A DNA stretch of 64,000 bases, taken from the NCBI GenBank assembly GCA_019321725.1, contig CM033115.1:1426001-1490000 (forward strand). The letters are read 5' to 3'. The position numbers and the translations under genes are program-made. Shown here piece by piece: positions 36,953 through 49,700 of the stretch. Within the stretch, counting starts at the first letter, position 1. The number at the start of each line of letters is the position of its first letter. Below the pieces are notes generated by a model. It worked only from the letters and a program-made list of their open reading frames with translations, made no database searches and had not been told where the DNA came from. The stretch comes from Paulownia fortunei. Its lineage: Eukaryota; Streptophyta; Magnoliopsida; Lamiales; Paulowniaceae.

Positions 36953-37631
36953 ATGGAAGCAAATTTGGAATTAGAATATGATGTCTTCTTTGCAGACCTG
37001 AGCAAGCAAATCTCTCTTCTGATCATGGATGATGATGAGGACTCACTAATTGCTCACTGTCCATCAGTAAATCTGCAGGTACTTCATAATCTCCTCTCTT
37101 AACATCCCAATGAAACTAGTTTTACGTCTAAACTTCGATTTGTTATACTAATTTTATCAACAAGAATTTAATGGCAGTACTTACTTCGCTCTAAGAAAAT
37201 GATTCACATACTATATTTTTAGCTTACTTCTGTCACAATAACATATCAAGGTTTCATGTAATGGGTCCCACTACTTATTTTCGCGTCTTAAGTGGTGTCA
37301 AGTTCTAATAACAAAGTACAGTTTCACTAAGCCTTTTTATTTTTTTGTGAATTTTCAGGCCTTCAATCAAGCAATCCATCCTGCAGCAACACAAGCATCA
37401 TTTCTTAGTTATGATCAGCAGACATGTAGCAAAAGAGAGAGCAAAGGCACAGGAGTTTTTATTCCCCGATCGTCGCATCCAAGGAGGAAAAATACCAAGC
37501 AAGGAAGATTCACAGCCCCAGGCAACAACTTTCAAAGGCTTTCTGATCATAAATCAAGAGGGCTTCCTCATATGGCCTATGATAACATTAGTCCCTCATA
37601 CTATGTTTCATCTAACCTTAGAAGATTTTGA
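36953..37631 (+). CDS. Small plant protein of unknown function (possible At5g19190/At3g06070 relative)
   Basis: Two exons, 36953-37078 and 37359-37631, joined in phase 0 by a clean intron (CAG|GTACTT to TTTTCAG|GCC), give 132 residues. The N-terminal part is acidic (DDDEDS around residues 26-31). The second exon carries GTGVFIPR followed by a basic patch (HPRRKNTKQGR) and ends in SSNLRRF. A GVFxPR motif with a following basic stretch occurs, as I recall, in several uncharacterised plant proteins. No signal peptide or membrane segment is seen; the basic patch might be a nuclear signal. It sits between TBL and TSC10, the place occupied in Arabidopsis by a small hypothetical gene, so homology by position is likely. 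A second frame over exon 2 (37411-37695) is a shadow. Confidence 0.75.
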
Positions 37632-38677
37632 TTTTGATGGTCTAGAAATGGGCCATAACTCAACAAAAAAAGAAGGATTTAGAATGTGTTCATAAATTTA
37701 TGTACAAGAAAAGATCTGTATTTGTTTTGGAGATGTTTCACCTAAGGTTTGTGCCTCTCCTGTATGATTCTTCTTTTCAGGGCTTCATTTTGTAACATTG
37801 GCTAGTCGTTTTTCCGTCAGTGCCCAAGAATACTGTTCTTTTCCTTGCCTTAAATTTGTTACACTTTTTAGTTTTGATGTTTAAGTGATGCAATTGAAAG
37901 TATTTTAGTGGAATTAATTTATTATTTTATATATTTATATATGATGTGAAATAAAAGATTAAATATCAATTTAAAGTAAATTTGAGTAAAAATCACCCTC
38001 AAAAGTCTCGACGCCCAAAGCACTAGGCTATGCACTGCAATGCTAGCATCACTTCCGTCTCCGATCAATTGTAATTTGGACACGTATTTGTTATAATTTT
38101 TTTTGGTAGAATTCACCCTCAAAAGTAAGGTACGTGAGGCCCGCTTATTGATTGTATTTTATATATTCTATTTACAAATCTAACGGGTACCCTAATTCTA
38201 ACTGCTAAATTAAAGAAATAACAACGTCCCTCTTAACGTGAACTTTGCTGTTTTGATGTCGTCGTGTCTTCTTTTGTTACTCGCATTTTAGTTTTAATTG
38301 TTTATAACATGAAATAAAAGATGATCCATCAATTTATAATGAATTTGAACTGCTGTCAAGCTCTCAAAATTAATGCAATGATCTTATTCAAAAAAAGTTC
38401 AAAAAAAAAACAATTATCTTATTCTATAAAACTTAAATATTGAAGCTTGTGGGATCCGTCATTTGATAAAATTAATTATTTTGGAATCTATTTCTATAAA
38501 AATTAATAATACTGAAATCAGTTATTCCAGAATTCATATGGATCTCACATTACTATACCAGAATTTTATAACGATTTATCATTTTGGATCCATTTTTCCA
38601 TTAATATTTTAAAGAACATTACAGGCATAACATTCTGCTGATCTCCACACTCAACAGAAGAATCTGAGCTTCCTCCA
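37632..38677 (+). other. 3' UTR of the small gene and AT-rich spacer
   Basis: Likely 3' UTR to about 37,870, then AT-rich sequence up to the TSC10 leader. No repeat or further gene was recognised. The leader sequence of TSC10 starts somewhere after 38,610. Confidence 0.45.
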
Positions 38678-41415
38678 ATGGCGGGAGTGTATATCTCCTT
38701 CTCTTCACTAATCCTCATCATCCCACTCTCTCTCCTCCTCCTCCTCTACTTCATCGTCCGCCCGAAGCCCGTCCGCATCCCCATCAAAAACCGCCACGTC
38801 TTCATCACCGGCGGTTCCAGCGGCATCGGCCTCGCCCTCGCCCACCTCTGCGCCCACCAAGGCGCCGACGTCACTCTTCTCGCCCGCAACGTCGCCAAGC
38901 TCGAAGAAGCCAAGCAATCCATCAAGCTCGCTACCGGGCGTGACGTCAGCGTCTTCAGCGCTGACGTCAGGGACTATGATGCCGTCAAGCGGGTGGTTGA
39001 GGAGGCGGGGCCGATCGACGTGCTCGTGTGTAACCATGGGGTGTTTGTGCCGCAGGAACTGGAGGAGCAAGATCTGGAGGAGATTAGGTTTATGATTGAC
39101 GTGAATTTGATGGGGACTTTTCATTTGATTAAGGCTGCGTTGCCCGGAATGAAGAAGCATCGGGCGGGCCGGGGTCCGGGTTCGATTGCTATTATGTCTT
39201 CTCAGGCGGGTCAGGTATTATTACATGAATAAATGTCACCAGCATTATTTTCTTTAATGTTTTTGTTTTATGGATGGAGTTGTTGATTGATTTTCCTGGG
39301 ATATATTGTATGATGGAGCAGATCCAATGGTTCAAGAGTAGGTTTCTGAATTTTGATTCCAGAAAGTTTGAGAGATGTTAGTGGGACATGTGTTAATAAA
39401 TGCACATTGCTGGAGTTAATTAGACAAAAAAAAAAAAAGGCTGTTTAATCCTCGATTAGAAATCAATTTGGATCTTATTTTTTAATTTTCACAAATGTAT
39501 ATTAAATATACAAAATATTTTCTGAAATATACATTTGCAGACAACGGAGCTGGGCGGCACAACTCCACTCCAATTTTTTTAAATTAATATAAATTTTATA
39601 TACAAAATTATTAAATTTTAAAAATTTGTCTTTATAATAAAAAATATCTTTTTATTTATTTATTTTAAAAAAAAAAAGTAATTCTCGCCCCATATCTATT
39701 TTCTGGCTTCCATTCCAGTTTGCAGACTCATGCCTGAGTCAGTCAGCTTGTTCGACATTATTGTGAGTCCTATGGATACTTGCAGTGTCTTCTGTTCAGC
39801 TGTTAACCTCTGACTATTTTCCAACTCCATTGAATTTTCATAGCTTGAAAGTCATCAGATATGAATTTAATAACTGGGTTTCTGAATTCCAATTAAAGAA
39901 AATGGAAGAAATATTAATTAGATAATGAACAATTCAGTATGCATTGCATGTGGCAATAATACAAAATTGAATAGTTTCCAGTTTTGAATTGGAAATTGTA
40001 GCCTTTCAATGCCCTGTCCCTTACTCACTTCATATTTACTCGGTTGTAGGTTGTGTTTTTTTGAGTAAACAAGGGAGGATATTATTCATGATATGTGAAT
40101 TTCTTCTTGACATGAACAGTGTCTCCTTTTTTCTCAACTTCTCTTGATTTATTTTTTGTTAATCTGGTACAGGTTGGTATTTATGGTTATACAGCTTATT
40201 CAGCCAGTAAGTTTGGCCTCAAGGGTTTGGCAGAAGCACTGCAACAAGAGATTATAGCAGACAACATTCATGTCTCCCTCATCTTCCCTCCAGACACTGA
40301 AACTCCTGGTTTGTTGGAAGGTCAAAATCCCACTTATCTACTTACATATACATGTTTTGATTGCGTTGCTGGTTGCATGATTACATCATTCATTTTATAA
40401 TCGAACTATACCGTGCTTAGCTTCACTTCCTTTGCTTGGACTGGTGGAAGTTGTATTCTAATGCTCTTACTGCTTTCTACTGGTGAAAATGAATAACTTG
40501 TAACATGCCACTGATGCAATGGTAGAAAATATTTTATGCATTATTTTATTACCAAAAACATTGATTGTGATTATTCTCAAGCACATTCATGTGAACTTGT
40601 GTTTTCTGTTGTTTCTTGTCTGATGTAAAACTCTTTTTTTTTTTCTCTATGCAAGGATTAGAATCTTGTTTCATAAAAAATTAGATTGGAAAAATAAGAA
40701 AACTTCCATCAGCACAACTTGATAGGAAGAAGTTACATCTGTGGGATATTTTGACAGTCAAACGTAAAGCTTTATTCACATACCTGAGAAATCTTAACAG
40801 CTAGACACTCATATTTTCCTTCTATTAAGGGTGTGATGCATATTTAGGCCTGTCCGACGTTATTCTATACTATGAGAAGTTGCAATAGTTAAATGACTTA
40901 GGTGTCTTTAAATCTGATCTTACCTGCTTTCCACATAGCGCTGGAACACTCGGTCCTTTTTCTTTATGTACACCTTCCGTGAATTTAAAGACAACTGCAT
41001 CTTTTTTCTCTCAGATATTCAGTTGCTTCATTTTCATGGAAATGTATGCTTATCTTTCGGACATTTTCATTTTTCCTCTGTTACAACTTCTGTTGAAATT
41101 TCTGTGCTAATTACAGAGGCAAAAAGAAGGCCACAACTTACCAGTATAATAGCAGCTTCCTCTGGCGCAATGAAAGCTGATGAAGTTGCCAAGAAGTCTT
41201 TGAACGGAATTCAGTCGGGTACTTTTATTGTTCCCTGCAACTTCGAGGGATTCTTGCTCTCTGTTGCAACTGCTGGTCTATCACCTCAGAGATCGTATCT
41301 GATGGCATTTGTGGAGGTGATGACTGCTGGTATAGTGCGTCTTGCTGGCTTATTTTTCCAGTGGAATTGGTATGGGAGCATTGAAAAGTGGCGTGCAACA
41401 AACAGGACATGTTAA
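38678..41415 (+). CDS. TSC10: 3-ketodihydrosphinganine reductase (short-chain dehydrogenase, TSC10)
   Basis: Three exons, 38678-39214, 40173-40320 and 41117-41415, give 327 residues, the size of Arabidopsis TSC10A/B. An N-terminal hydrophobic segment (about 5-26) anchors it in the ER membrane. The Rossmann nucleotide site TGGSSGIG is at 44-51, NHG at 119-121, the catalytic Ser in the SSQ block at 174-176, and the catalytic YxxxK at Tyr188-Lys192 (YSASK). The C-terminal part has the family's hydrophobic stretches (about 270-312) that associate with the membrane. The enzyme reduces 3-ketodihydrosphinganine to dihydrosphinganine with NADPH, the second step of sphingolipid synthesis after serine palmitoyltransferase. 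The first exon is markedly GC-rich (codon third positions C/G) compared with exons 2 and 3. Confidence 0.95.
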
Positions 41416-42498
41416 TTGGCATCCTTGAGTTACGGTTTGAGCCCACGATGGAGATTGAAAAGCAAAGATTGGCTTTTCATCTTGTGGTAGATATTTTCTT
41501 GTAGCATTTATTATACCTACATTCTGATACGGGGAAACTCGACATTGGGAGCTGAAACACTCTCCTCCATTGCACACCCCATTCATATGTTTGTATGAAT
41601 TGAATCCTTTCCAAACTACTTTTGATAGGATGAAATGCCAAAAGAAAGAACAACTGGTTATCATCATTATTTTTCCAGAACGGAAATTGTTGTCTTGTTT
41701 ATCATTTTCTCTAGGTGTACAACATTTTATGACTGTTGGAATGCTCTCTCTTAATTTGACAAGTTATTCTCATCTTAAAGAAACCTCTATTGAGAGAGAG
41801 TGAGAATAAAGATTTTTTGAGTGTTTTCCTTCAAAACAAAGTAAGAATACAAAATACCTTTTTATAGCATTGTCGTTTAATACAAAATGAAACATGTGAA
41901 ACATGAAAAAGATAACTAAGAATTCTTGTGGTTGTAGAAGTTCCAACCACAGGAATGGAGAGTTGGTTTCGTTTTAAAATTGAGTGATTGCTACTGTCCA
42001 ATTTGAAAACGAAGAGAGTGATAGAATGAAAAGATTTTTTATTGTTTTTTTTCAAAATAAAATGAGAATAGAAAATATTTTTTAGTATTTTCCTTTTAAA
42101 CAAAATGAGAAAATATTTTTTAATATTTTCCTTCAAAATAAAATAAGTAATTAGCTTTTTAGGTCGTGTTAGAGGATAATTTAGTTATTTACTTTTTCAA
42201 GCAATCAAAATGAATAGATGACATTTATTTTTTAGCTTAATATACCTAATAGGCTAATATTTTCGAGACTCATCCAAGTCAAATTCTTTCCGCATCATTC
42301 TCCCGCTTCCTAGTAAAAGATAACAAATTGTAACACGCGATTTTAGCGTCCCCACTTTCTGCAGACCTAAAAGCGTGATCACAATATCCTTCTATTTTTT
42401 TTTTCTTTTTAATTTTCGTATACAAACCCCCATTACACTATCAAGCAGCAACGGCAAAAAAGAGACAGAATTTGAAGGGAAAAGAAAAGGAAAAAGCT
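41416..42498 (+). other. 3' UTR of TSC10 and spacer to PRXIIF
   Basis: Likely 3' UTR up to roughly 41,560, then AT-rich sequence with the degenerate repeat listed separately. GTGGTTG near 41930 and CAACCAC near 41945 could form a 7-bp hairpin. The last 100 bases are the leader of the next gene. Confidence 0.45.
41810..42150. repeat. Degenerate scattered repeat of a TTTTCCTTCAAAACAAAATGAGAA-like unit
   Basis: Variants of a unit containing TTTTCCTT, an A-rich block and GAGAA or AATAAG occur near 41824, 42041, 42090 and 42128. The last two lie nearly head to tail. These are old, imperfect copies with no coding potential. Confidence 0.55.
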
Positions 42499-45037
42499 AT
42501 GGCTTCCTCTGCATTGCTGAAGCGAACGGGGCTGATGAAGTCAATGGTCAACGGATTCCAAGCTTCAAGGGCGTACGCGTCGGTTGCAGTGGGCTCGGAC
42601 TTGATATCGGCCGCATCGGGTGTCTCCCTCCAGAAAGCTCGCTCTTGGGAGGAGGGCGTTTCATCCAAGTTCGCCACTACTACTCTGAAGGACATTTTCA
42701 AGGTCCCAGAATTTTTAAGGAAGAAATATTGAAATTTTGCTTTTTTTGAGTTAAATTTTAGGATTCTGTTAACGGTTCTCAGGTTGTTTTTGTTGGTATA
42801 TTAATTATGTTTTGTTTTCTGATTTTTCAGGACAAGAAAGTTGTCATATTTGGCCTCCCTGTAAGTTTTTTGAATTATTTTGATATTTTCCTTTTATTTA
42901 TTCATATCTGTGTCACATTGGTTTGTCACTAAGTGTTTGTATCTTGTGTGTCTACAGAAGTAGTGATGTTTTTGTTGAAATGGGGATTGTGGATTTATGC
43001 CTTTTTTTCCCCCATTGGTGATCAATTTAATTGATTGTATTGAGATGAAGCCTTATTTTTCACAGCCCTTCAAATTGATTTAAAGAGGTTCTTCCGCGGG
43101 TTTGGTTTTCTTACCCAAATTCATGATCCAATAAATGAACTGGAAGTGAAAATGTGCTGAAACTTAGTCAGCTGCTTAAATGTTGCTGCAGCTAGGATTT
43201 TGTGGGGAAAAAGAGGATGGGAGGCAAGGGGCATGTTTTATGTAAAAGAAGTCGAAAGAATATTCTTCCATATGTACTTTTAAGCCCTAAAATGATACAA
43301 AAATTATTTACATGATTATTTTAATTTAAATTCTGGAATACAAACTATGTACCAGCGAACTTTTCTCCTTATAACATTGTTCAAATTTTTAATTTAGATT
43401 TTGTAAGAACTAGTATATTCTTTATCATCTGCTCTTATTTTTCAGCTAGATTAAGTGATTAAATTTATTTTCTTTCGCCCAAGTGATCAACAAAGTATAT
43501 TATTAGAATTTTTTAGCAAATTAAACAAGTGTATGATGACTCAGTAAAATTGGAATTTAGTGAGGAACTGTGTAGATAATGTCTCCCTTCTGTAAATAAA
43601 TTAGGTATAGTAGGATAAAATCTAGCTTGATTTAGTTCTTGTTTTTTTGCAAAAAGAGCATTATTCATCTGTTTCTCCACTAAATCTCTTTTGTCTGTAT
43701 GGACTTGGTTTTACATTCCCCAGGGCGCATACACTGGAGTTTGTTCAGCACAGCATGTCCCTAGCTACAAAAACAATATTGATAAATTCAAGGCAAAGGG
43801 AATTGATTCAGTGATATGTGTAGCTGTCAATGATCCCTATGTAATGAATGGCTGGGCAGAAAAACTTCAGGCTAAGGAAGCTGTAAGTCACACTAATTTA
43901 TCCCTTCCAATTTACTTGAGAAAGATAAGTATTTCCTAATGGTGTGAAATCATAAATGTTTGTCTTTGAACTATGTATTTGGCTGTAATGGCACTCTAGT
44001 AATTTGTCAAGCCAGTGCTCTTGCTCCGGCCACTCTGGTGCTAAGAATGAAGAATTTTGTTGCTTTTTCTAGAATAAATTTTGGTTAATGTTGAATGAAA
44101 TTTATTTCTTGCTGGATTATGAATTCAAAGATTTAACTTTGCTGACTTTTCAATTGGAGGATGAAAGACTCTGATTGTGCATTTAAATAGTGGTCAAATG
44201 TTTTGCTTTTGTAAATAGATTGATTAAAATTATGTAAGCTACTTTGGGAATACTTATTTGATGCTGCCTTCACTATTTTCTGTTTTATTCCGCTGTTTGT
44301 TTTCCTAGTGACCAGTACCACTCTGACAACCAACTTTCTGTTCTTTTTAACTTTTAAACTTTGTTGTCTATCTGTGGCTTTGCTGAGATGATTGATATAA
44401 GTAACTTCATCAGTTGTTATTGTTCACTCCTTCATTTTGCGTTATGATAGTGAGAAACAGGAAAAAAGTTTCAACTTCTTGTGTGAACTTAATAATTAAT
44501 TCTCTAACGGATTTGTTGCACTTAATGGATTCAGTGCCAACCTGAAGTCTCAGTGGACACTAGTTAAGCTGCTCTATTATTCTATTCCAACATAAGTATA
44601 TGTTAACTGCAGCTAAATTGTTGTTTTCTCCATCCAGGAAATCTTTTCTTCTTCATTCTTATTCTTGTACTGTCTTTCTTGTCTTTATGAAACTTGGATT
44701 GCTGAGTGAGAATTATTATAGTGTTGAACTCCATCGTGTGTTGTTATTGCAGATTGAATTTTATGGAGATTTTGATGGGAACTTCCACAAAAAACTGGAC
44801 TTGATGATAGATCTATCTGCTGCTTTACTTGGACCTCGGTCTCACAGGTACTTAGTCTTGATTCTTTGTATTAAGTAATTGCTGCCATTCCATCTTGAGA
44901 AACTGATGCTTGTTGTATTGTTCTTGCACAGGTGGTCAGCTTATGTGGTTGACGGCAAGATTAAAGTTCTTAATGTGGAAAAAGCACCATCTGAATTTGA
45001 GGTTTCTGGGGGAGATGTTATTCTCGGACAGATCTAA
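42499..45037 (+). CDS. PRXIIF: Mitochondrial type II peroxiredoxin (PRXIIF)
   Basis: Five exons, 42499-42702, 42831-42860, 43724-43882, 44753-44847 and 44932-45037, give 197 residues (Arabidopsis PRXIIF is about 201). The N-terminal 30 or so residues are basic, Ser/Ala-rich and lack acidic residues, which fits a mitochondrial presequence. The peroxidatic Cys is Cys85 in the GAYTGVCS motif and the second Cys is Cys110 in DSVICVAV; the spacing of 25 matches the family. The C-terminus ends in the conserved EVILGQI-like block. The enzyme reduces H2O2 and organic peroxides in the mitochondrial matrix, regenerated by glutathione/glutaredoxin or thioredoxin. Exon 2 has only 30 bases. It is convergent with the RING ligase gene that follows. 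Confidence 0.96.
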
Positions 45038-45379
45038 AGTGTTTTTTTCCTTATGCGCTGAATGGGCAACAAAGCTTTATTGAGTATATATCGTTTTGTT
45101 CCTCTAGGCTCTTGTTACTGTCTGGTTAATCCTTTTAGCCTTACCTTCTGGACTGGGATATGTGCATGTGTTAATGAATAAGACTAGGCCTTGATGGCAG
45201 ATAACACAATATGGTTTACTTTCATGGTTTACCTGAACCTGGATTAATTTGACCTCAATCTTCTCAATCTGTTCTTTACTGTGTTTACCATAAATTAACT
45301 TGCTGCTCGTTTGATTGTGTGGATATGATGTATATGGGCATCACCCCTCTCTATCCTCTTGTTTTTTTTTTTTGTTTTT
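45038..45379 (+). other. 3' UTR of PRXIIF
   Basis: T-rich sequence after the stop, consistent with a plant 3' UTR to about 45,300. A T run sits just before the duplicated block. Confidence 0.5.
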
Positions 45380-45615
45380 GACGGTTAGTAGATGTTACAC
45401 TTACAGGTGTGTGAATATATGGTGAGATGCACATCCAGTATATATAACCGGTGTAGTATCTACATTACCTCTTTTGACATGCTCACTAGCGTTTTCTATT
45501 CTCGTCTTTTGACGGTCAGTTGTTATACCTGATGATGTGTAAATGTAAGGTGAGATGCACATTTAGTGTATATTATTGGTATAGCATCTACATTACCTCT
45601 TTTGACATGCTCACT
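45380..45615. repeat. Diverged two-copy tandem duplication, about 131-bp unit
   Basis: Copy one runs from GACGGTTAG at 45380 and copy two from GACGGTCAG at 45511. Shared blocks in order are GGTGAGATGCACAT, TATCTACATTACCTC or its variant, and TTTTGACATGCTCACTA. The copies differ at many sites, so the event is not recent. Confidence 0.8.
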
Positions 45616-46739
45616 ACTAGCGAGAGATAGTCGACATCTTGGGTTCTCAGCTTGGCAAAAGACGAGATAGAACACTACCTATAGTTGATGGCGATTGTTA
45701 TCCACAGGAGTTCAGTCCTTAGGATTGCATGTATATCCATTATAAGATGCCATCAACATAATTTGAACACGTTTTCGTGTTCAAAGAGTGAACCTTTGGA
45801 GTGATGAAGGATCTGTTTAGTCAATTCTGAATTAAATCCAGACAACCCTAAATAATGTCTTGACGATAGCATCCTCTCGTGCAAGGAATGTAGAAGCATA
45901 AACCGAGAGACGGGTATTATTTTAAGTATGTGCCTTAGATAATACACAAAATAGATGTTAAATTTTGGGAAACTTAGCAATATGATGTTATTGCAGCCAC
46001 CTTCGCTCTTGACACTGGCACTTTACAGGTATTGCACGACTCAAATCAACCATCCCATGTACTGATACTGGATTGATTCCATAATAATCATCGCTTGCAG
46101 AGACAAGCTTCTTGGATCGATTGCAGAATTGAGGTTTTTGATTTCACCATATTATCAATTCTTATCCTGAAAAGAAATTAACAAGAAAATGAGTAAAACT
46201 TGAAATGGTTCAATTCTAGATGAAAATGGACTGCACAAGCACTGGCCAAGGGATAATAACAAATAATCACTTATCAGTTAGTTTCATATAAGCAGATTCA
46301 AAATTTTGATATCACATCTTTAAAAATTCTCCCATCATCTTAGCTATATTAACAATAGAGAATGGGGTGGACGATGGCAGAGGTGAGGCTGTGACAACGG
46401 ATATTTGGAATGGGGCTGTAACGGAGAAGCAAGAGGGGAAATAAAGGAAGGGAAAATGCACATTTAAGAGAATGGAAGCCATCCTATTGATAATGTTTCA
46501 TCATTACAAGACTACAATTTCTACCGTTGTAATCGAAAGAAGTCGTATGCCTGGAAATAAATCTTGGAAAATAATCCAACAGATAAAAATGGAAGTTACA
46601 GACAGATACCAGTGCAGATCTGTGGTATGATCAAGTCATGGAGTAGGCAGCTGCTAAATATGAGAACTAGAAAACAAGTTAATGATTTGGCATGAGGATG
46701 AGAACATGAAAATCCCAACAAGTTCATAAGAAAGCAATA
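45616..46739. other. Spacer between the convergent PRXIIF and RHF1A-like genes
   Basis: No gene recognised. The end near 46,350-46,740 probably includes the 3' UTR of the minus-strand RING ligase gene. A purine-rich patch lies at about 46,360-46,460. Confidence 0.45.
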
Positions 46740-49700
46740 TTATTCATGCAGAGTTTTCTGAAGCTTTACGATTCGTGGAGAAACTTCTACACCTCCCAAG
46801 GTGCTGCTTGAAATGACGGGGGTGGGAGCTGGATTCATGCCACGAACAGTTTCTATAGTATTTTGGTTCAGCAACGGAAAGATAGTGTTATCTTCAACGC
46901 CCTTCACTTCATGTGGCAAGTTTGAATTTCCCACTGTACAACTGGATGAGGAAACAGAAACTCCACCTCGTTTTGGGATAATATCTAGGCGTTCTATCAT
47001 CCTAGCAATTCCAGCAATACCAGCAGTCATCTCTCGCTGAACCCCTCTACTTAGTTCCTTGACAGAGTCATTACGAGCAACTAATTTTTCCTTTAAACCT
47101 CGTGTATTCTTTGAGAGTGATTCCTTATACCTGTTGCAGTTTGTGTGACATTAGCATAAATCAGATTTGTGTCACAACCAAAAGAGGGGTGTTTAAAACT
47201 CTCTTACTTGGCTGAAGCAGTAGAAATTTTTGACTTAAGAGACTCTGAGAAGGCCACCAACTCGGATGAGCTTGATATCCCGGGATTATCAGGAAGTGAT
47301 TGGCTGAAAGAAAAAAATGCGGTGAGTGGATGAGTAAACCATAGGCACAGAGTATATTAGCACAATAGCTTGAAAGCGTACAGCAAGTCAGCAACTGGCA
47401 ACGACACAAGAGTTAAGACCATAGGACACCAAAAGGATTAGTTCAGAGATTAATAAGGATTGCAAGACAAGAAATTCAAACTTCATAAGATATCCAACTA
47501 TATAGTGATATCACCAATTATGATTGCCAATGGTAGCTGGGATTATGAGGGCATTGCCTGTTTTCTGCAGCATGGGACGGTGCTAACTCAAAAGATGGAA
47601 ACATTATTGAAGAAGCAGGCTGAGTAACAGTAGGTGCTCTAGCAGAGGTAGCTGAATCACTGTCCGAGGAACGAGAAGCTGGATTCTGATGCTCCTCTGT
47701 TGAACTGTTGATTTGTGTCACATTAGGCATGTTTGTGGCAGGAACAGAAGAGAGAATTTGTGAAGGGCCAACTGCTGGAGTCATCTGCCTTCTCCTTCTA
47801 CTGATGCTATGAGCTTTGCTAAAAACAGCAGCAAACTGTCGCATAACTCGCTGCTCAAAATCAGAATCATCCGCTTGAGGTGCATCCTGAGAATTTTACA
47901 TAATCATGTCAAAATATATTTAAAATATATATATATATATTTAACTTCTGTGTTAGGTGTGGAACCTACATTACCGACTTCATTGTCCTGATTATCAGGG
48001 TAAAAGTTATTCTTCAATCTCAAATTCTTGTCACTCTCTGATCCAGCTAACAGCTCTTGGCTGTACATAAAAACCAAAAGAGAGTTGAGAGACAAAACAG
48101 AACAAATTTTTGCATAAGGGTGCAATTTGTGCAGAGAGACTTGTTGATTCATGAACTCAATAAACATCAAACTGCTATATTCTTGTACAATTGCAATTGT
48201 GTTTCTGCTTCTTTTTCTGTTTGAAACAATGCATATGATATTCAGTACCTGGCAGGATCTTTCAAGACAAGATGCTGCGAACATATTGGGCATTTGTTGC
48301 TTCTCTTAAACCTAAAAGGGAAGGAATTTGAATGAACATGATCGCACAGGGTATACATCTAATGAAGTAGGAGAGAACTTGTGGGATAAGGGTCTCTAGT
48401 TCATTAAAAACAAGAACGATAGAACTTACCATTCAAGAATACACTGCAAATGATAATCATGCTTACACTTGGTGACCTGAAAATAAAAAGTTCATCTTCA
48501 ATAAAATGAGCATCTAATCAAATGTCATTCTACTGAATAAGATCACAAACACGTTAAACATAGTGAAGAAGATACATTTCAAAACAACTGATTTACTACA
48601 AGACTCTAGAATTGGTGCAAGTAAATGAAAGAAAGTCCGCAGACTACAACCCAGATGAAAATTATGAAAATTATTTCTACTACCGTACAGAAAAGTCAAT
48701 TATGCATCTGGAATAGTCTTGGCTTAGTTGAGTTCGTTCAATTGTAACTAAGGCTGAAAATCAGACCAAGCTGCTAGAATCTTGGTTGAAATAGAATAAC
48801 ACAAGAGCTTTATTCCTTAGTTTGACAGACTAATCTGGAATTCTATCTAGCATTCTTCAATTTTCATGCCTGTAACAGATAATATATCTTACTCCGTATA
48901 AAAGTGTACAACTATTTGGGCTCAATTTGTGTTAAACTCTACTAAACCTCGTTTGAGATTGGTCAATGAAGAAGCAAGCCAAGTTCAGACTTAAGTAGAA
49001 CTCATTCAGAAATTCAAGCCATACTTGAACAATCTAAGTTCAATTGGACTTGACTCGTTTCCACCCTAGTTGTAACAAGCACAGGTAATAAGCCAAATGT
49101 TCTTGGTAAAAAAAAAAGTTATACACTGCAAAACAAACAAAGGTTTTTTGGTAGCACATCAGAAAACATAGACTGCAACAATTACACTCTGAAGATAGTA
49201 CATCTAACAATCCATCAGCAACCCATTTCTTAAAAAATAAACATCAAAAAGTTTCTAGATTTGAGCATGGTAATTGAAAATGGTCTGAGACAAAAGGACA
49301 TTGCAGGCATTTCACCTGTCAATAGAAAATGAAAAATAAAAGCAACCTAACTATGAAATTTTCATATGTAAAAGCACAGATTTTTATTTCCCACAAGAGA
49401 GAGCCAAGAAATATAACTGATGATACCAAGTTCAATCAAACAGTGACAACGTAATAGTGATTATCATTCAATCATAATCACAAAGCAAAAAACCCCAAAT
49501 CCAATCCCAAATAAGGCCTCTTTCAATTTCTTGAAAAATCTGATATTTGGCACATTCCTGCAATTCAAGTGATCCTAGAAAGTGGCAAATAACAAAAAAA
49601 TATTCTCCCTTCTACCCCATAAATAAAAATCAAATGAATTAGTAATTGTTAGGAGGTTTTGGACATGAAACTGTGAATATTTACCAGTATCCATACAAAT

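Noticed and set aside
38708..39160. Minus-strand frame of 150 codons opposite TSC10 exon 1
   Set aside because: It is a shadow of a GC-rich coding exon; its acidic, low-complexity sequence mirrors the sense codons.
41225..41667. Minus-strand frames opposite the last exon of TSC10
   Set aside because: Complement of coding sequence and 3' UTR, without known motifs.
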